DNA from: Acidimicrobiaceae bacterium
GTDB lineage: Bacteria; Actinomycetota; Acidimicrobiia; Acidimicrobiales; Ilumatobacteraceae
Direction: 5' to 3'
NCBI GenBank assembly: GCA_016722025.1
Contig: JADKGZ010000027.1
Span: 1 to 27,559, forward strand
Length of the DNA stretch: 27,559 nucleotides
Below, piece after piece: positions 1-7,083 of the stretch. The position numbers and the translations under genes were made by a program. Position 1 is the first letter of the stretch. Each line of letters begins with the position of its first letter. Below the pieces are notes generated by a model that did no database searches, was not told the origin of the DNA, and worked only from the letters and a program-made list of their open reading frames with translations.

Positions 1-670
1 TGGTGCGGGTGAGGTGGCGCAGCTCCTCCAAGGTGCCCTGCTGCACGGCTCGGCCTTGGCGAATGATGGTGACGCGGTCGCACAGCCGCTCGACCTCGGC
101 GAGGATGTGGCTGGACAGCAGCACGGTGCGCCCCTCGGCCGCAGCCTCGATGATGCAGTCCTGGAACACGGACTCCATCAGCGGGTCGAGGCCGGAGGTG
201 GGCTCGTCGAGCACGAACAGCTCGGCGTCGGAGGCCAGCGCGGCGATGAGCGCGACCTTCTGCCGGTTGCCCTTCGAGTAGGTGCGGCTCTTCTTGCGCG
301 GGTCGAGTGCGAGTCGTTCGACGAGGTCGTCGCGTTTGCGCACATCGACCGCGCCGCGAAGGCGCGCGAGCAGGTCGATGATCTCGCCGCCCGACAGGTT
401 CGGCCAGAGGTTGACGTCGCCGGGGACGTACGCCAGCCGACGGTGCAACGCGACCGCGTCGTGCCACGGGTCGCCGCCGAGCAGGCGGGCCTCGCCGCTG
501 TCGGCGCGCAGCAGGCCCAGCAGGACACGGATGGTGACCGTCTTGCCGGCGCCATTGGGGCCGAGGAAGCCGTGCACTTCGCCCGTGCGCACCTCCAGGT
601 CGAGCCCGTCGAGCGCACGCGTCGTGCCGAAGGTCTTCACGAGCGTGCGGATCGTGATGGCGTTCGGCAT
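1..670 (-). CDS. ABC-2 type exporter ATP-binding protein (3' end outside window)
   Basis: This is the nucleotide-binding subunit of an ABC exporter; it would hydrolyse ATP on the cytoplasmic face for a partner permease, which is not in the window. The start is the ATG at 670-668 and 223 codons are visible. Walker A GPNGAGKT lies near residues 38-45, followed by a Q-loop region, a signature segment YSKGNRQKVAL (an SKGNRQ variant of LSGGQ, usual in this DrrA/CcmA-like subfamily), Walker B LFVLDEPTSGLDP and the H-loop SSHILAE. The frame is open to the window edge, so the C-terminus is missing. It starts 35 bp downstream of the glycerol-3-phosphate dehydrogenase on the same strand and could be cotranscribed, though no functional link is obvious. 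Substrate is unknown; drug or lipid export is typical of the family. Confidence 0.9.
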   Translation of the reverse strand, partial: MPNAITIRTLVKTFGTTRALDGLDLEVRTGEVHGFLGPNGAGKTVTIRVLLGLLRADSGEARLLGGDPWHDAVALHRRLAYVPGDVNLWPNLSGGEIIDLLARLRGAVDVRKRDDLVERLALDPRKKSRTYSKGNRQKVALIAALASDAELFVLDEPTSGLDPLMESVFQDCIIEAAAEGRTVLLSSHILAEVERLCDRVTIIRQGRAVQQGTLEELRHLTRT

Positions 671-705
671 CGGCTTTCCTCTCGCTGGGTGCGATCGGAG
701 ACTCG

Positions 706-2319
706 TCAGGTCTCCAGGTACTCCTTCAGCCGTCGATCGGCGTCGTCGCCGAAGAGGATGCGGGCAACCTCGTCGAGGCCGCTGCTCTGACGGATGACGT
801 CGTCGCTGACCACCTGCTCGATCTTCGAGCGACGGCGCATGAAGTCCTCGAGCTTGGTGATCATCTCGGTGTTGGCCGCGAGATGCAGCTCGACGCGCAA
901 GTAGTCGGCGTTGTCCATGATGTCGGTGCCCATGCGCGGGTCGTCGCGGATGGCTTCGAGCATGGAGAACGCGCGCCGGCCGTAGCGGCGCCACAGCCGG
1001 TCGCTGAGCGGCTCGACATCGGGCTTGGTGCGCAGCGAGTCGATCTTCATCAGGCGAGCCTGGCGGTAGAACTCGGCGCGAGTGGCCTTCGCCGGCTCGC
1101 CGTACCAGTTCTTGAGGTCGTTCTCCAGCGGCACGCCCAGCGACTCGACTGCCTCGGCCACCTCTTCGCCCACGTTGAGGCAGTCGGTGAGCTTGCCGCC
1201 GAAGATGGTGACCAGGCGGGCTCGCCGGTCGGTCTCGATGGCGTGCTTGCGGCTCAGCGACGTCCAATCGACATCGCGCTGGTCGGCCCCACCAGTGTCG
1301 ACCACCAGCGGTCGCACGCCGCACCGCTCGGCGATGATGTCGGCGGTGGTGAGCGGCGCGTCGAGGTCGAGGCGAGCGTTGATCTGCGCGAGCAGGAAGT
1401 TGCGGTCGTCGTCGTCGACCTCGGTGAACGGTTCGTCGATGCGGGTGTCGGTGGTGCCGATGACGGAACGCGAACCCATTGGGATCACGTAGAACAGGCG
1501 TTGCGTGTCGTCGAAGAACGCAAGCACCCGCTGGTGCTGATCGGTGGTGAGCCGCGGCACCACCAGATGGATGCCCTTCGAGTACACGATGCGATGATCG
1601 GTGCGAGCGCCCCAGCTGCCGTTGAGCTGGTCGACGAACGGGCCGGCGGCATTGACCAGCACCTTTGCCGAAGTGGTGAACTCCTCGCCGGAGTCGACGT
1701 CGCGCAGCTGGGCGACCCAGCGGTCGCCCTGGCGCTCGGCCGACACCAGCTCGACGTAGTTGGCCGCCGTGGCGCCCGCCTCGAGCGCCGAGCGCACGAA
1801 GGAGAACACGAAGCGCGAGTCGTTGTCGATCAGGTACGCATCGCGGTACTCGATGCCACCGCGCACGCCGGTCGTGTCGATCACCGGCTCCTCGTCGCGG
1901 ATCTTCTCGGCGCTGAGCAGCCGCGGGTAACGGGTACCGAACTGGCCGATGATCCAGTAGCCGAGTGCGCCCAGCGAGGCGAACCACGGCGGGTAGGGCG
2001 ACGTGTTGTCGAGGCTGGCAAGGAAGCTGATCTCCTTGATGTTGTCGGGGTACGCCTTCATCAGGCGGTTGCGCGACCGGCACAGCTTGAAGACCAGCAG
2101 GAACTCGTAGTTCTCCAGGTACTTGAAGCCACCCCACACGAGGTTCGACGACTCCTGGCTGGTGAAGTGACCGAAGTCGCCACGGTCGATGAGAGCGACG
2201 GATGCACCGCGACCGGCAAGTGCTGCCGAGGTGACGGCACCGTTGATGCCGCCACCGACCACGAGCACGTCGAAGAAGCCGTCGCGGAGGGAGTCGATGT
2301 GTGTTCGGCGTGCAGCCAT
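706..2319 (-). CDS. glpD: FAD-dependent glycerol-3-phosphate dehydrogenase (first paralogue)
   Basis: This 537-aa flavoprotein is predicted to oxidise sn-glycerol-3-phosphate to DHAP, passing electrons to the quinone pool at the inner face of the membrane. The N-terminus carries the FAD dinucleotide-binding motif VVGGGINGA (residues 20-28), and the segment TSQESSNLVWGG (about 53-64) corresponds to the TSxxSSKLVHGG segment of GlpD. Further GlpD-like blocks are LVNAAGPFVDQ, YVIPMGSRSVIGTTDT and IFGGKLTDC. The last ~120 residues form the helical C-terminal domain. The start ATG at 2319 leaves only a short leader before the FAD motif. A second, clearly different GlpD is encoded at 17010-18665. 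This one follows a CoA-transferase gene with a 73-bp gap and precedes an ABC ATPase. GlpD-family membership is firm; the exact substrate is inferred. Confidence 0.9.
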   Translation of the reverse strand: MAARRTHIDSLRDGFFDVLVVGGGINGAVTSAALAGRGASVALIDRGDFGHFTSQESSNLVWGGFKYLENYEFLLVFKLCRSRNRLMKAYPDNIKEISFLASLDNTSPYPPWFASLGALGYWIIGQFGTRYPRLLSAEKIRDEEPVIDTTGVRGGIEYRDAYLIDNDSRFVFSFVRSALEAGATAANYVELVSAERQGDRWVAQLRDVDSGEEFTTSAKVLVNAAGPFVDQLNGSWGARTDHRIVYSKGIHLVVPRLTTDQHQRVLAFFDDTQRLFYVIPMGSRSVIGTTDTRIDEPFTEVDDDDRNFLLAQINARLDLDAPLTTADIIAERCGVRPLVVDTGGADQRDVDWTSLSRKHAIETDRRARLVTIFGGKLTDCLNVGEEVAEAVESLGVPLENDLKNWYGEPAKATRAEFYRQARLMKIDSLRTKPDVEPLSDRLWRRYGRRAFSMLEAIRDDPRMGTDIMDNADYLRVELHLAANTEMITKLEDFMRRRSKIEQVVSDDVIRQSSGLDEVARILFGDDADRRLKEYLET

Positions 2320-2392
2320 GGGGTCAGTGTGCCTGGTTCTGCCGTGGACGGCTCAGTCTTGCGGCCGGTCTCTCGTCGTTCGAGCCGCCCGA

Positions 2393-3682
2393 TCAGTCCT
2401 GCGGCCACGTGGTGGCGACGGCCAGCAGATCGTCGCGCACGTCGGGGTGGCCGATCGCCGCCAGCGCGAGTGCGCGTTCGCGGATCGTGCGGCCCTGCAG
2501 CTCGGCGGCCCCGTACTCGGTGACGATGACGTCGACTTGATGGCGAGGGGTGCTGACCACCGAGCCGGACGGCAACTTGGGCACCACGCGCGACACGACC
2601 TGGCCATTGACGATCGTCGACGACGGCACGCAGATCAGGCTGCGGCCCTCGGCGGACAGACCGGGCCCGCTGACGAAGTCCTCATGACCGCCGATTCCGG
2701 AGAACTGCGTGCCGTTGATGGTGTCGGCCACGACCTGGCCGGCAAGGTCGACCGAGAGCGCGCCGTTGATCGTGACCATGTCGCGGTTCTGCGCGATGAG
2801 CTCCGGCGAGTTCACCACCTTCACCGGGAGGAAGCGAACCTCTTCGTTCTCGTGCAGCCAGGTGTACAGCTCTGGCACGCCGGCCGCGAACGTGGTGATC
2901 GAGAAGCCATCGAACTGGCTGCCCTTGCGGTTGGTGACCTTGCCGGCCTGGTGCAACTGCATGAGGCCGGTGGTGAACATCTCCGAGTGCACGCCGAAGT
3001 CGTCGAGCGGGCCTGCTGCCAGCAGCTTGGCCACCTGGCTGGGAATGCCGCCGATGCCGGTCTGCAGCGTGCATCCGCTGTGGATGTAGGCGATCGCAAA
3101 CTCGGCAATCGCGGCCTCGACCGCGGTGGGTGGCGTGTCGGGCAGGTTCAACGGCTCGCGATCGCTCTGCACCAGGAAGTCGATCTCGTCGACCCGCAGG
3201 CGGTGCTGGTGCTCGCCGGCACCGAACGTGCGTGGGAAGTGCGGGCTGACCTCCACGATGAGCAATCGATTGGGGTCGGCGCCGGCACGGTGCAGCTCGT
3301 CGACCGAGGCGCCGGCGTGAAGACTGAGGCTGACCCAACCGTCGACAGGCGGGGCGGCCGACGTCGCCATCACCCGCGGGTTGAGGTGGTGCAGCACCGG
3401 CTCGAAGCGACGAAAGTCGGCGGGTACGAAATCCACCGAGGCACCCGCGTCTCGCAGGAAGCGCTCGGCGGGGCCGAAGAAGCCGCTGCGGTAGTGCACG
3501 CTGGGGTGCATGAACAGCTGGTAGAGATCCGGCATCAGTGCACCGAACACCTCCAGCTTCTCGAAGTCGGTGCGCTCGCCGAGTGCGTGAAGGAAGCCGC
3601 CCGGCACACCCGGCCCGAGCGGCACGGCCAACGCATCGACGGGCCGAATGGCTGCTACTGCATCGCTCATCTCGCTGAACAT
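2393..3682 (-). CDS. acetyl-CoA hydrolase/transferase family protein (4-hydroxybutyrate CoA-transferase-like)
   Basis: The 429-aa product belongs to the acetyl-CoA hydrolase/transferase family, which moves CoA between carboxylic acids such as acetate and 4-hydroxybutyrate or succinate. Visible family blocks are LQTGIGGIPSQVA (about 207-218), GVHSEMFTTG (about 230-239, with Glu near 234, which I believe corresponds to the covalent catalytic Glu of this family), MVTINGALSVDL, GGHEDFVSGPGLS, and the C-terminal TEYGAAELQGRTIRERA. At the usual family position Glu-Val-Asp after INxxx this protein has Ser-Val-Asp. The frame is open further upstream, but that part is low-complexity, so I chose ATG 3682; an ATG four codons later (3670) is equally possible. 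It is divergent from the GNAT gene and 73 bp upstream of the first glpD. Family is sure, substrate unknown. Confidence 0.88.
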   Translation of the reverse strand: MFSEMSDAVAAIRPVDALAVPLGPGVPGGFLHALGERTDFEKLEVFGALMPDLYQLFMHPSVHYRSGFFGPAERFLRDAGASVDFVPADFRRFEPVLHHLNPRVMATSAAPPVDGWVSLSLHAGASVDELHRAGADPNRLLIVEVSPHFPRTFGAGEHQHRLRVDEIDFLVQSDREPLNLPDTPPTAVEAAIAEFAIAYIHSGCTLQTGIGGIPSQVAKLLAAGPLDDFGVHSEMFTTGLMQLHQAGKVTNRKGSQFDGFSITTFAAGVPELYTWLHENEEVRFLPVKVVNSPELIAQNRDMVTINGALSVDLAGQVVADTINGTQFSGIGGHEDFVSGPGLSAEGRSLICVPSSTIVNGQVVSRVVPKLPSGSVVSTPRHQVDVIVTEYGAAELQGRTIRERALALAAIGHPDVRDDLLAVATTWPQD

Positions 3683-3793
3683 GCGGTCACTGTGTCGCCG
3701 GCGAGGGATGAAGTCCAGTGACCAACGACCCGAACCGCGTGCCGGCGCCACCCGAGGTGGTGGAACCGCGCCGGCGTGCTGCACAATGGCGGT

Positions 3794-4381
3794 ATGCCCG
3801 ACGTTCGCCTTCGCCCAGTGCAGCGCGACGACCTGTCATGGATGGTGGCCATGGCCGCCGACAAAGAGGCTGTCGGCGAGCACAACTGGTGCGGCGCGCC
3901 CGACGCCGATGAGCTGCTCGGTCGGTTGCACCACCAGTTCCAGTGCGACGGCTTCCTCGATCGTCGTGGTGGCCGGTTGGTGGTGCTCGTCGACGGGGAA
4001 GCGATCGGCGATGTCTCGTGGCGACCAGCGCAGTGGGGGCCGTCAGAAGGCAGCGTCTGCCCGGCCATCGGCATTGCCCTGCTGCCTCAGTTCCGGGGCA
4101 AGGGCTACGGCACCATCGCTCAGCGGCTGCTGGCCGACCACCTGTTCCGCGAGTACGGGGCCCACCGCGTGCAGAGCGACACTGCGGCCGACAACCCGGC
4201 CGAGCAACGTGCGTTGGAGAAGGCCGGCTTCCGGCGCGAAGGCATCGTGCGCGATGCCGAGGAGCGCGACGGCCGCTTCCACGACCACGTGCTGTACGGC
4301 CTGCTCGCGAGGAGTGGCAAGCCGCGTCGGCGGAGTAGCCGCTCGCCGGGTTGCTACGCGGTTGCCGCCTGGATGCGGTAA
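3794..4381 (+). CDS. GNAT family N-acetyltransferase
   Basis: This is a 195-aa Gcn5-related acetyltransferase of the RimJ/RimL-like branch, transferring acetyl from acetyl-CoA to an amine of an unknown acceptor. The core signature is the acetyl-CoA pyrophosphate-binding loop LPQFRGKGYGTIAQRLL (R/Q-x-x-G-x-G/A type), then the β5-α4 part DNPAEQRALEKAGF and the C-terminal strand HDHVLYGLL. I start at ATG 3794, which gives MPDVRLRP directly before the first β strand; an in-frame codon at 3776 would add six residues. The last ~20 residues are Arg-rich and not part of the fold. Its 3' end overlaps the convergent VOC gene by 28 bp. Confidence 0.85.
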   Translation: MPDVRLRPVQRDDLSWMVAMAADKEAVGEHNWCGAPDADELLGRLHHQFQCDGFLDRRGGRLVVLVDGEAIGDVSWRPAQWGPSEGSVCPAIGIALLPQFRGKGYGTIAQRLLADHLFREYGAHRVQSDTAADNPAEQRALEKAGFRREGIVRDAEERDGRFHDHVLYGLLARSGKPRRRSSRSPGCYAVAAWMR

Positions 4382-4686
4382 CGATGGCCGTCGGGGTCTT
4401 GGATGATGGCCACCTTGGTGCCCCAGTGGCTCTCCACGAAGGGGCTCACCACATGCACGCCTGCGGGAATCTCGTAGTCGGGGAGTGCCCCGAGGTACAC
4501 CTCGGTGGCGAGCGGGTCTTCCAACGATTGCTGCGCCAGGAACACGGTGGGCCCGCCCTGCGGATGGCGCAGCGCACCCGATTGGTGGCCGGTGTCGTAC
4601 TCGAGCTGGAACCCGAGCGCCCAGAACGCGAGCGCTGCGACCCAGTCGTGGGTCTCGACGTAGAGGTGATCGAAGCCGGTGGTCAT
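4354..4686 (-). CDS. VOC (glyoxalase/bleomycin-resistance) superfamily protein
   Basis: A 110-aa single-module vicinal-oxygen-chelate protein. The start ATG at 4686 gives MTTGFDHLYVETHDW, the typical first βαβββ strand with a metal-ligand His. The second half ends with the strand KVAIIQDPDGHRYRI, the common VOC ending D-P-D-G-H/N. Candidate metal ligands are the His in FDHLY and a Glu in the second module. Upstream reading continues open over the cold-shock gene, but codon use there is that of the opposite strand, so the shorter start is right. VOC proteins include dioxygenases, glyoxalases and antibiotic-binding proteins; the sequence does not decide between them. Convergent with the GNAT gene and divergent from the cold-shock gene. 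Confidence 0.8.
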   Translation of the reverse strand: MTTGFDHLYVETHDWVAALAFWALGFQLEYDTGHQSGALRHPQGGPTVFLAQQSLEDPLATEVYLGALPDYEIPAGVHVVSPFVESHWGTKVAIIQDPDGHRYRIQAATA

Positions 4687-4800
4687 GGGGGTTTCTCTAC
4701 CACAAGAATTGTCGACGGCGTGGCGCGTGGGCATGCGAGCGGAGGGTATTGTGCACCGTCGAGGCCGTCGCAAGGACGGCTCAGAAGTAGAGGTACAGCA

Positions 4801-5001
4801 ATGGCCATCGGCACCGTCAAGTTCTTCAATGCACAAAAGGGTTTCGGTTTCATCTCTCGCGAAGGCGGTGCCGACGTGTTCGTGCACTTCTCCAACATCG
4901 ACGGCTCGGGTTACCGGCAGCTCGAAGAGGGCCAAACCGTCGAGTTCGAGATCGGCCAAGGCCGCAAGGGCGACGAAGCCCTGAAGGTTCGCCCGGTCTG
5001 A
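4801..5001 (+). CDS. cspA: cold-shock domain protein (CspA family)
   Basis: A 66-aa single cold-shock domain that binds single-stranded RNA/DNA and acts as an RNA chaperone. RNP1 KGFGFI (13-18) and RNP2 VFVHF (26-30) are intact, and the start MAIGTVKFFN is canonical. The ATG at 4801 has a weak purine-rich GAGG about 8 bases upstream. The 114-bp gap to the divergent VOC gene must hold its promoter and any cold-responsive leader, but I could not pick out convincing -35/-10 boxes. Monocistronic; the next gene is convergent 12 bp away. Very high confidence in family. Confidence 0.96.
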   Translation: MAIGTVKFFNAQKGFGFISREGGADVFVHFSNIDGSGYRQLEEGQTVEFEIGQGRKGDEALKVRPV

Positions 5002-5013
5002 TCCGCGCAGCGC

Positions 5014-6084
5014 CTACGGCTTCGTGCCCTGGCGCCACAACTCCAATGGCGTGAGGTCGCGTGGCCCGGTGAAGGGCAACGCGACCTCTTCGCCGCGCCT
5101 GCCGGCGGACTGATACGCGGCCAGCACCACCTGTAGCACCTCGCGCCCGAAGGCAGCGCTCATCACCGGCTCGCGCCCGGCGGCGGTGTCGGCCGCGAGG
5201 GCACGCAACTGCTCGTTGTAGCCCAGCTGGTCGAGCGCGGGGATGGGGCCGCCGGCGGCGGGCAGTGCCACTTCGTCGCCGTTGAACTCGAGCAACTGCA
5301 CCGGTAGCAACTCGGCACGCACCACGCCGGAAACCCCGGCCACCTGCGCGTCCCACACCGACTCCGGCCCGGCCTGCCAGCTGGCCGTGACGTGGCTGAC
5401 CAGGCCGGAGGCGTAGCGCAGCGAGACCTCGGCGTGCTCGTCGCTGCCGTGGCCGAGGCCGCCGCGCAGCTGAGCAGCCACTGCCACCGGCCGGCCCTGG
5501 CCCGCCGCATTGGCGACCAGCAACGCAATCGCCAGCGGGTGCACGCCGAGGTCGAACAGGGCCCCACCGCCCCACTCGTCGCTGGTGAACTCGCCCCAGG
5601 TGGGCAGGCCTTGCAGCGTGCGTACTGTCAGGTGGGTGAGCGCGCCCACGCGCGGTGTGAGTGCAACCATCCGCTGCACGATGGGCGCGTAGGCCAGGTT
5701 CTCGGCGTACAGCAGCCGGCCGCCGTGGCGAGCGGCAGCGGCCACCAGTTGGTCGGCCTCGGCAAGCGTGCGGCACAGCGGCTTCTCCAACAGCACCGCT
5801 GCGCCCGCTTGCAGCATGCGAATGGCGTCGGCTGCGTGGCACTGGGGCGGAGTGGCCACCACGACGATGTCGGCCTGGCCGGGAAGGTCGGCGTACGTGA
5901 CTGCTGTGGAGCCGAACGTCTCTGCCAGCTTGGCCGCTCGCTCGGGCGTGCGCGAGGCCACGGCCGTCAGGTCGTACCCCAGGTGACGCGCAGCGGCCGC
6001 GTGGGCCATCGAGATCCACCCCGCGCCGTGCAGCGCAACCCGTGTCGTCTCACGTACCGGGGTCGTCGCGCGTACTGGCGTCAC
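5014..6084 (-). CDS. Gfo/Idh/MocA family NAD(P)-dependent oxidoreductase
   Basis: A 356-aa dehydrogenase, probably acting on a sugar, inositol or similar polyol with NAD(P). The Rossmann start is VALHGAGWISMAH (about 16-28), the family EKP motif is in LLEKPLC (about 98-104), and the C-terminal domain has GALFDLGVHPLAIALL, the D-x-G-x-H catalytic-region motif. The GTG at 6084 follows directly on the TGA stop of the LLM oxidoreductase (6087-6085), so the two are translationally coupled. The first 15 codons form an imperfect duplication (TPVRATTPVRETTR) that lies before the fold, so the true start may be a few codons later. Substrate cannot be read from sequence. Confidence 0.88.
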   Translation of the reverse strand: MTPVRATTPVRETTRVALHGAGWISMAHAAAARHLGYDLTAVASRTPERAAKLAETFGSTAVTYADLPGQADIVVVATPPQCHAADAIRMLQAGAAVLLEKPLCRTLAEADQLVAAAARHGGRLLYAENLAYAPIVQRMVALTPRVGALTHLTVRTLQGLPTWGEFTSDEWGGGALFDLGVHPLAIALLVANAAGQGRPVAVAAQLRGGLGHGSDEHAEVSLRYASGLVSHVTASWQAGPESVWDAQVAGVSGVVRAELLPVQLLEFNGDEVALPAAGGPIPALDQLGYNEQLRALAADTAAGREPVMSAAFGREVLQVVLAAYQSAGRRGEEVALPFTGPRDLTPLELWRQGTKP

Positions 6085-7017
6085 TCACTTGCCGGCGAGC
6101 GCCGCGACGACCGGGGCGAACTTGTCGACGTCTTCCGCGCCCACGATCACGTAGGAGAAGCCCCAACGCTCGCGGCGTTCGAGCAGCCGTTCGGTGAGCT
6201 CGGCAGGCGAGCCGATGAGTGCGAACGGCGAGCTCAGCAACATCGCCTCGTCGACGCTCAGCATGCCGGCCAAGCGGCTGCGCGCGCCGGCACCGTCGTC
6301 GGTGACGTTGACGAGGAACGCACGGATGTTCATCTCGATGTCGGCGAGCCTGTCGCCGGCCGCAGCGCGAACGATGGCCACCTTCTCGTCGACCGCAGCT
6401 TCGGTCATGTGGGCGAACGCCTCAGGGCCGACGACGCCGGCGTGCATGCTGGGGTTGATGCCCACGATGTCGGCCTCGCGGGCGGCGATGCTGAGCACCC
6501 GCTTGCCGCCGCCGCCGATGAGCACCGGAACCTTCGCCTGCACCGGCTTGGGCAGGCCGTCGTAGCCGGTGACGGTGTAGTGCGTTCCGTGCTGTGAGAA
6601 GGCCCCTGGCTGCATGCACTGCTTGATGATGCCGAGACCCTCCAGGAACCGATCGATGCGCACACCGGGCGCGTCGTAGGGAATGCCCAACTGCTCGTAG
6701 TCGCTGATCATCCAGCCCGCGCCGAGGCCGATCTCCACCCGGCCGTCACTGAGCAGGTCCATCGTGGCCAGTTCCTTGGCCAGCACCACCGGGTGCTTGT
6801 AGTCGTTGTCGAACACGAGCGCGCACACGCGCAGATCGGTGGTGGCATCGGCGGCGGTCATCATCGCCGGCACGGGCGCCAACTGGTCGCCGAAGTGGTC
6901 GGGCATGGTGAGCACCGAGTAGCCGTGCCCCTCCGAGCGCTGAGCGAGCGTCACCCACTCGTTGCGTGAGGTGGCGTTGGATGCCTGGATGCCGAAGCGG
7001 AAGGGGCGAAGCGTCAT
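6085..7017 (-). CDS. LLM class (F420- or FMN-dependent) oxidoreductase
   Basis: A 310-aa luciferase-like monooxygenase-fold TIM barrel. The start ATG 7017 gives MTLRPFRFGIQ, the usual first strand. Other family blocks are SVLTMPDHFGDQLAP, the segment DLLSDGRVEIGLGAGW and PVLIGGGGKRVL. In actinobacteria this branch is usually coenzyme-F420 dependent; the closest group I recognise by eye is the mycobacterial family typified by MSMEG_2516, which is a judgement from memory. It is the first gene of a two-gene operon with the Gfo/Idh/MocA dehydrogenase, so the pair may act in sequence on one small molecule. It is divergent from the penicillin-binding protein gene with a 66-bp gap. Reaction unknown. 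Confidence 0.88.
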   Translation of the reverse strand: MTLRPFRFGIQASNATSRNEWVTLAQRSEGHGYSVLTMPDHFGDQLAPVPAMMTAADATTDLRVCALVFDNDYKHPVVLAKELATMDLLSDGRVEIGLGAGWMISDYEQLGIPYDAPGVRIDRFLEGLGIIKQCMQPGAFSQHGTHYTVTGYDGLPKPVQAKVPVLIGGGGKRVLSIAAREADIVGINPSMHAGVVGPEAFAHMTEAAVDEKVAIVRAAAGDRLADIEMNIRAFLVNVTDDGAGARSRLAGMLSVDEAMLLSSPFALIGSPAELTERLLERRERWGFSYVIVGAEDVDKFAPVVAALAGK

Positions 7018-7083
7018 GCAGGGCACCGTACACGTGCAGGTGATGCCCGCCGATGCCGTGCCGCAACTAGCCTGGCGGCCGTC

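Noticed and set aside
883..2523. Long plus-strand open frame opposite the first glpD
   Set aside because: Antisense shadow of a clear GlpD; high-GC genes with GC3 bias open the opposite strand.
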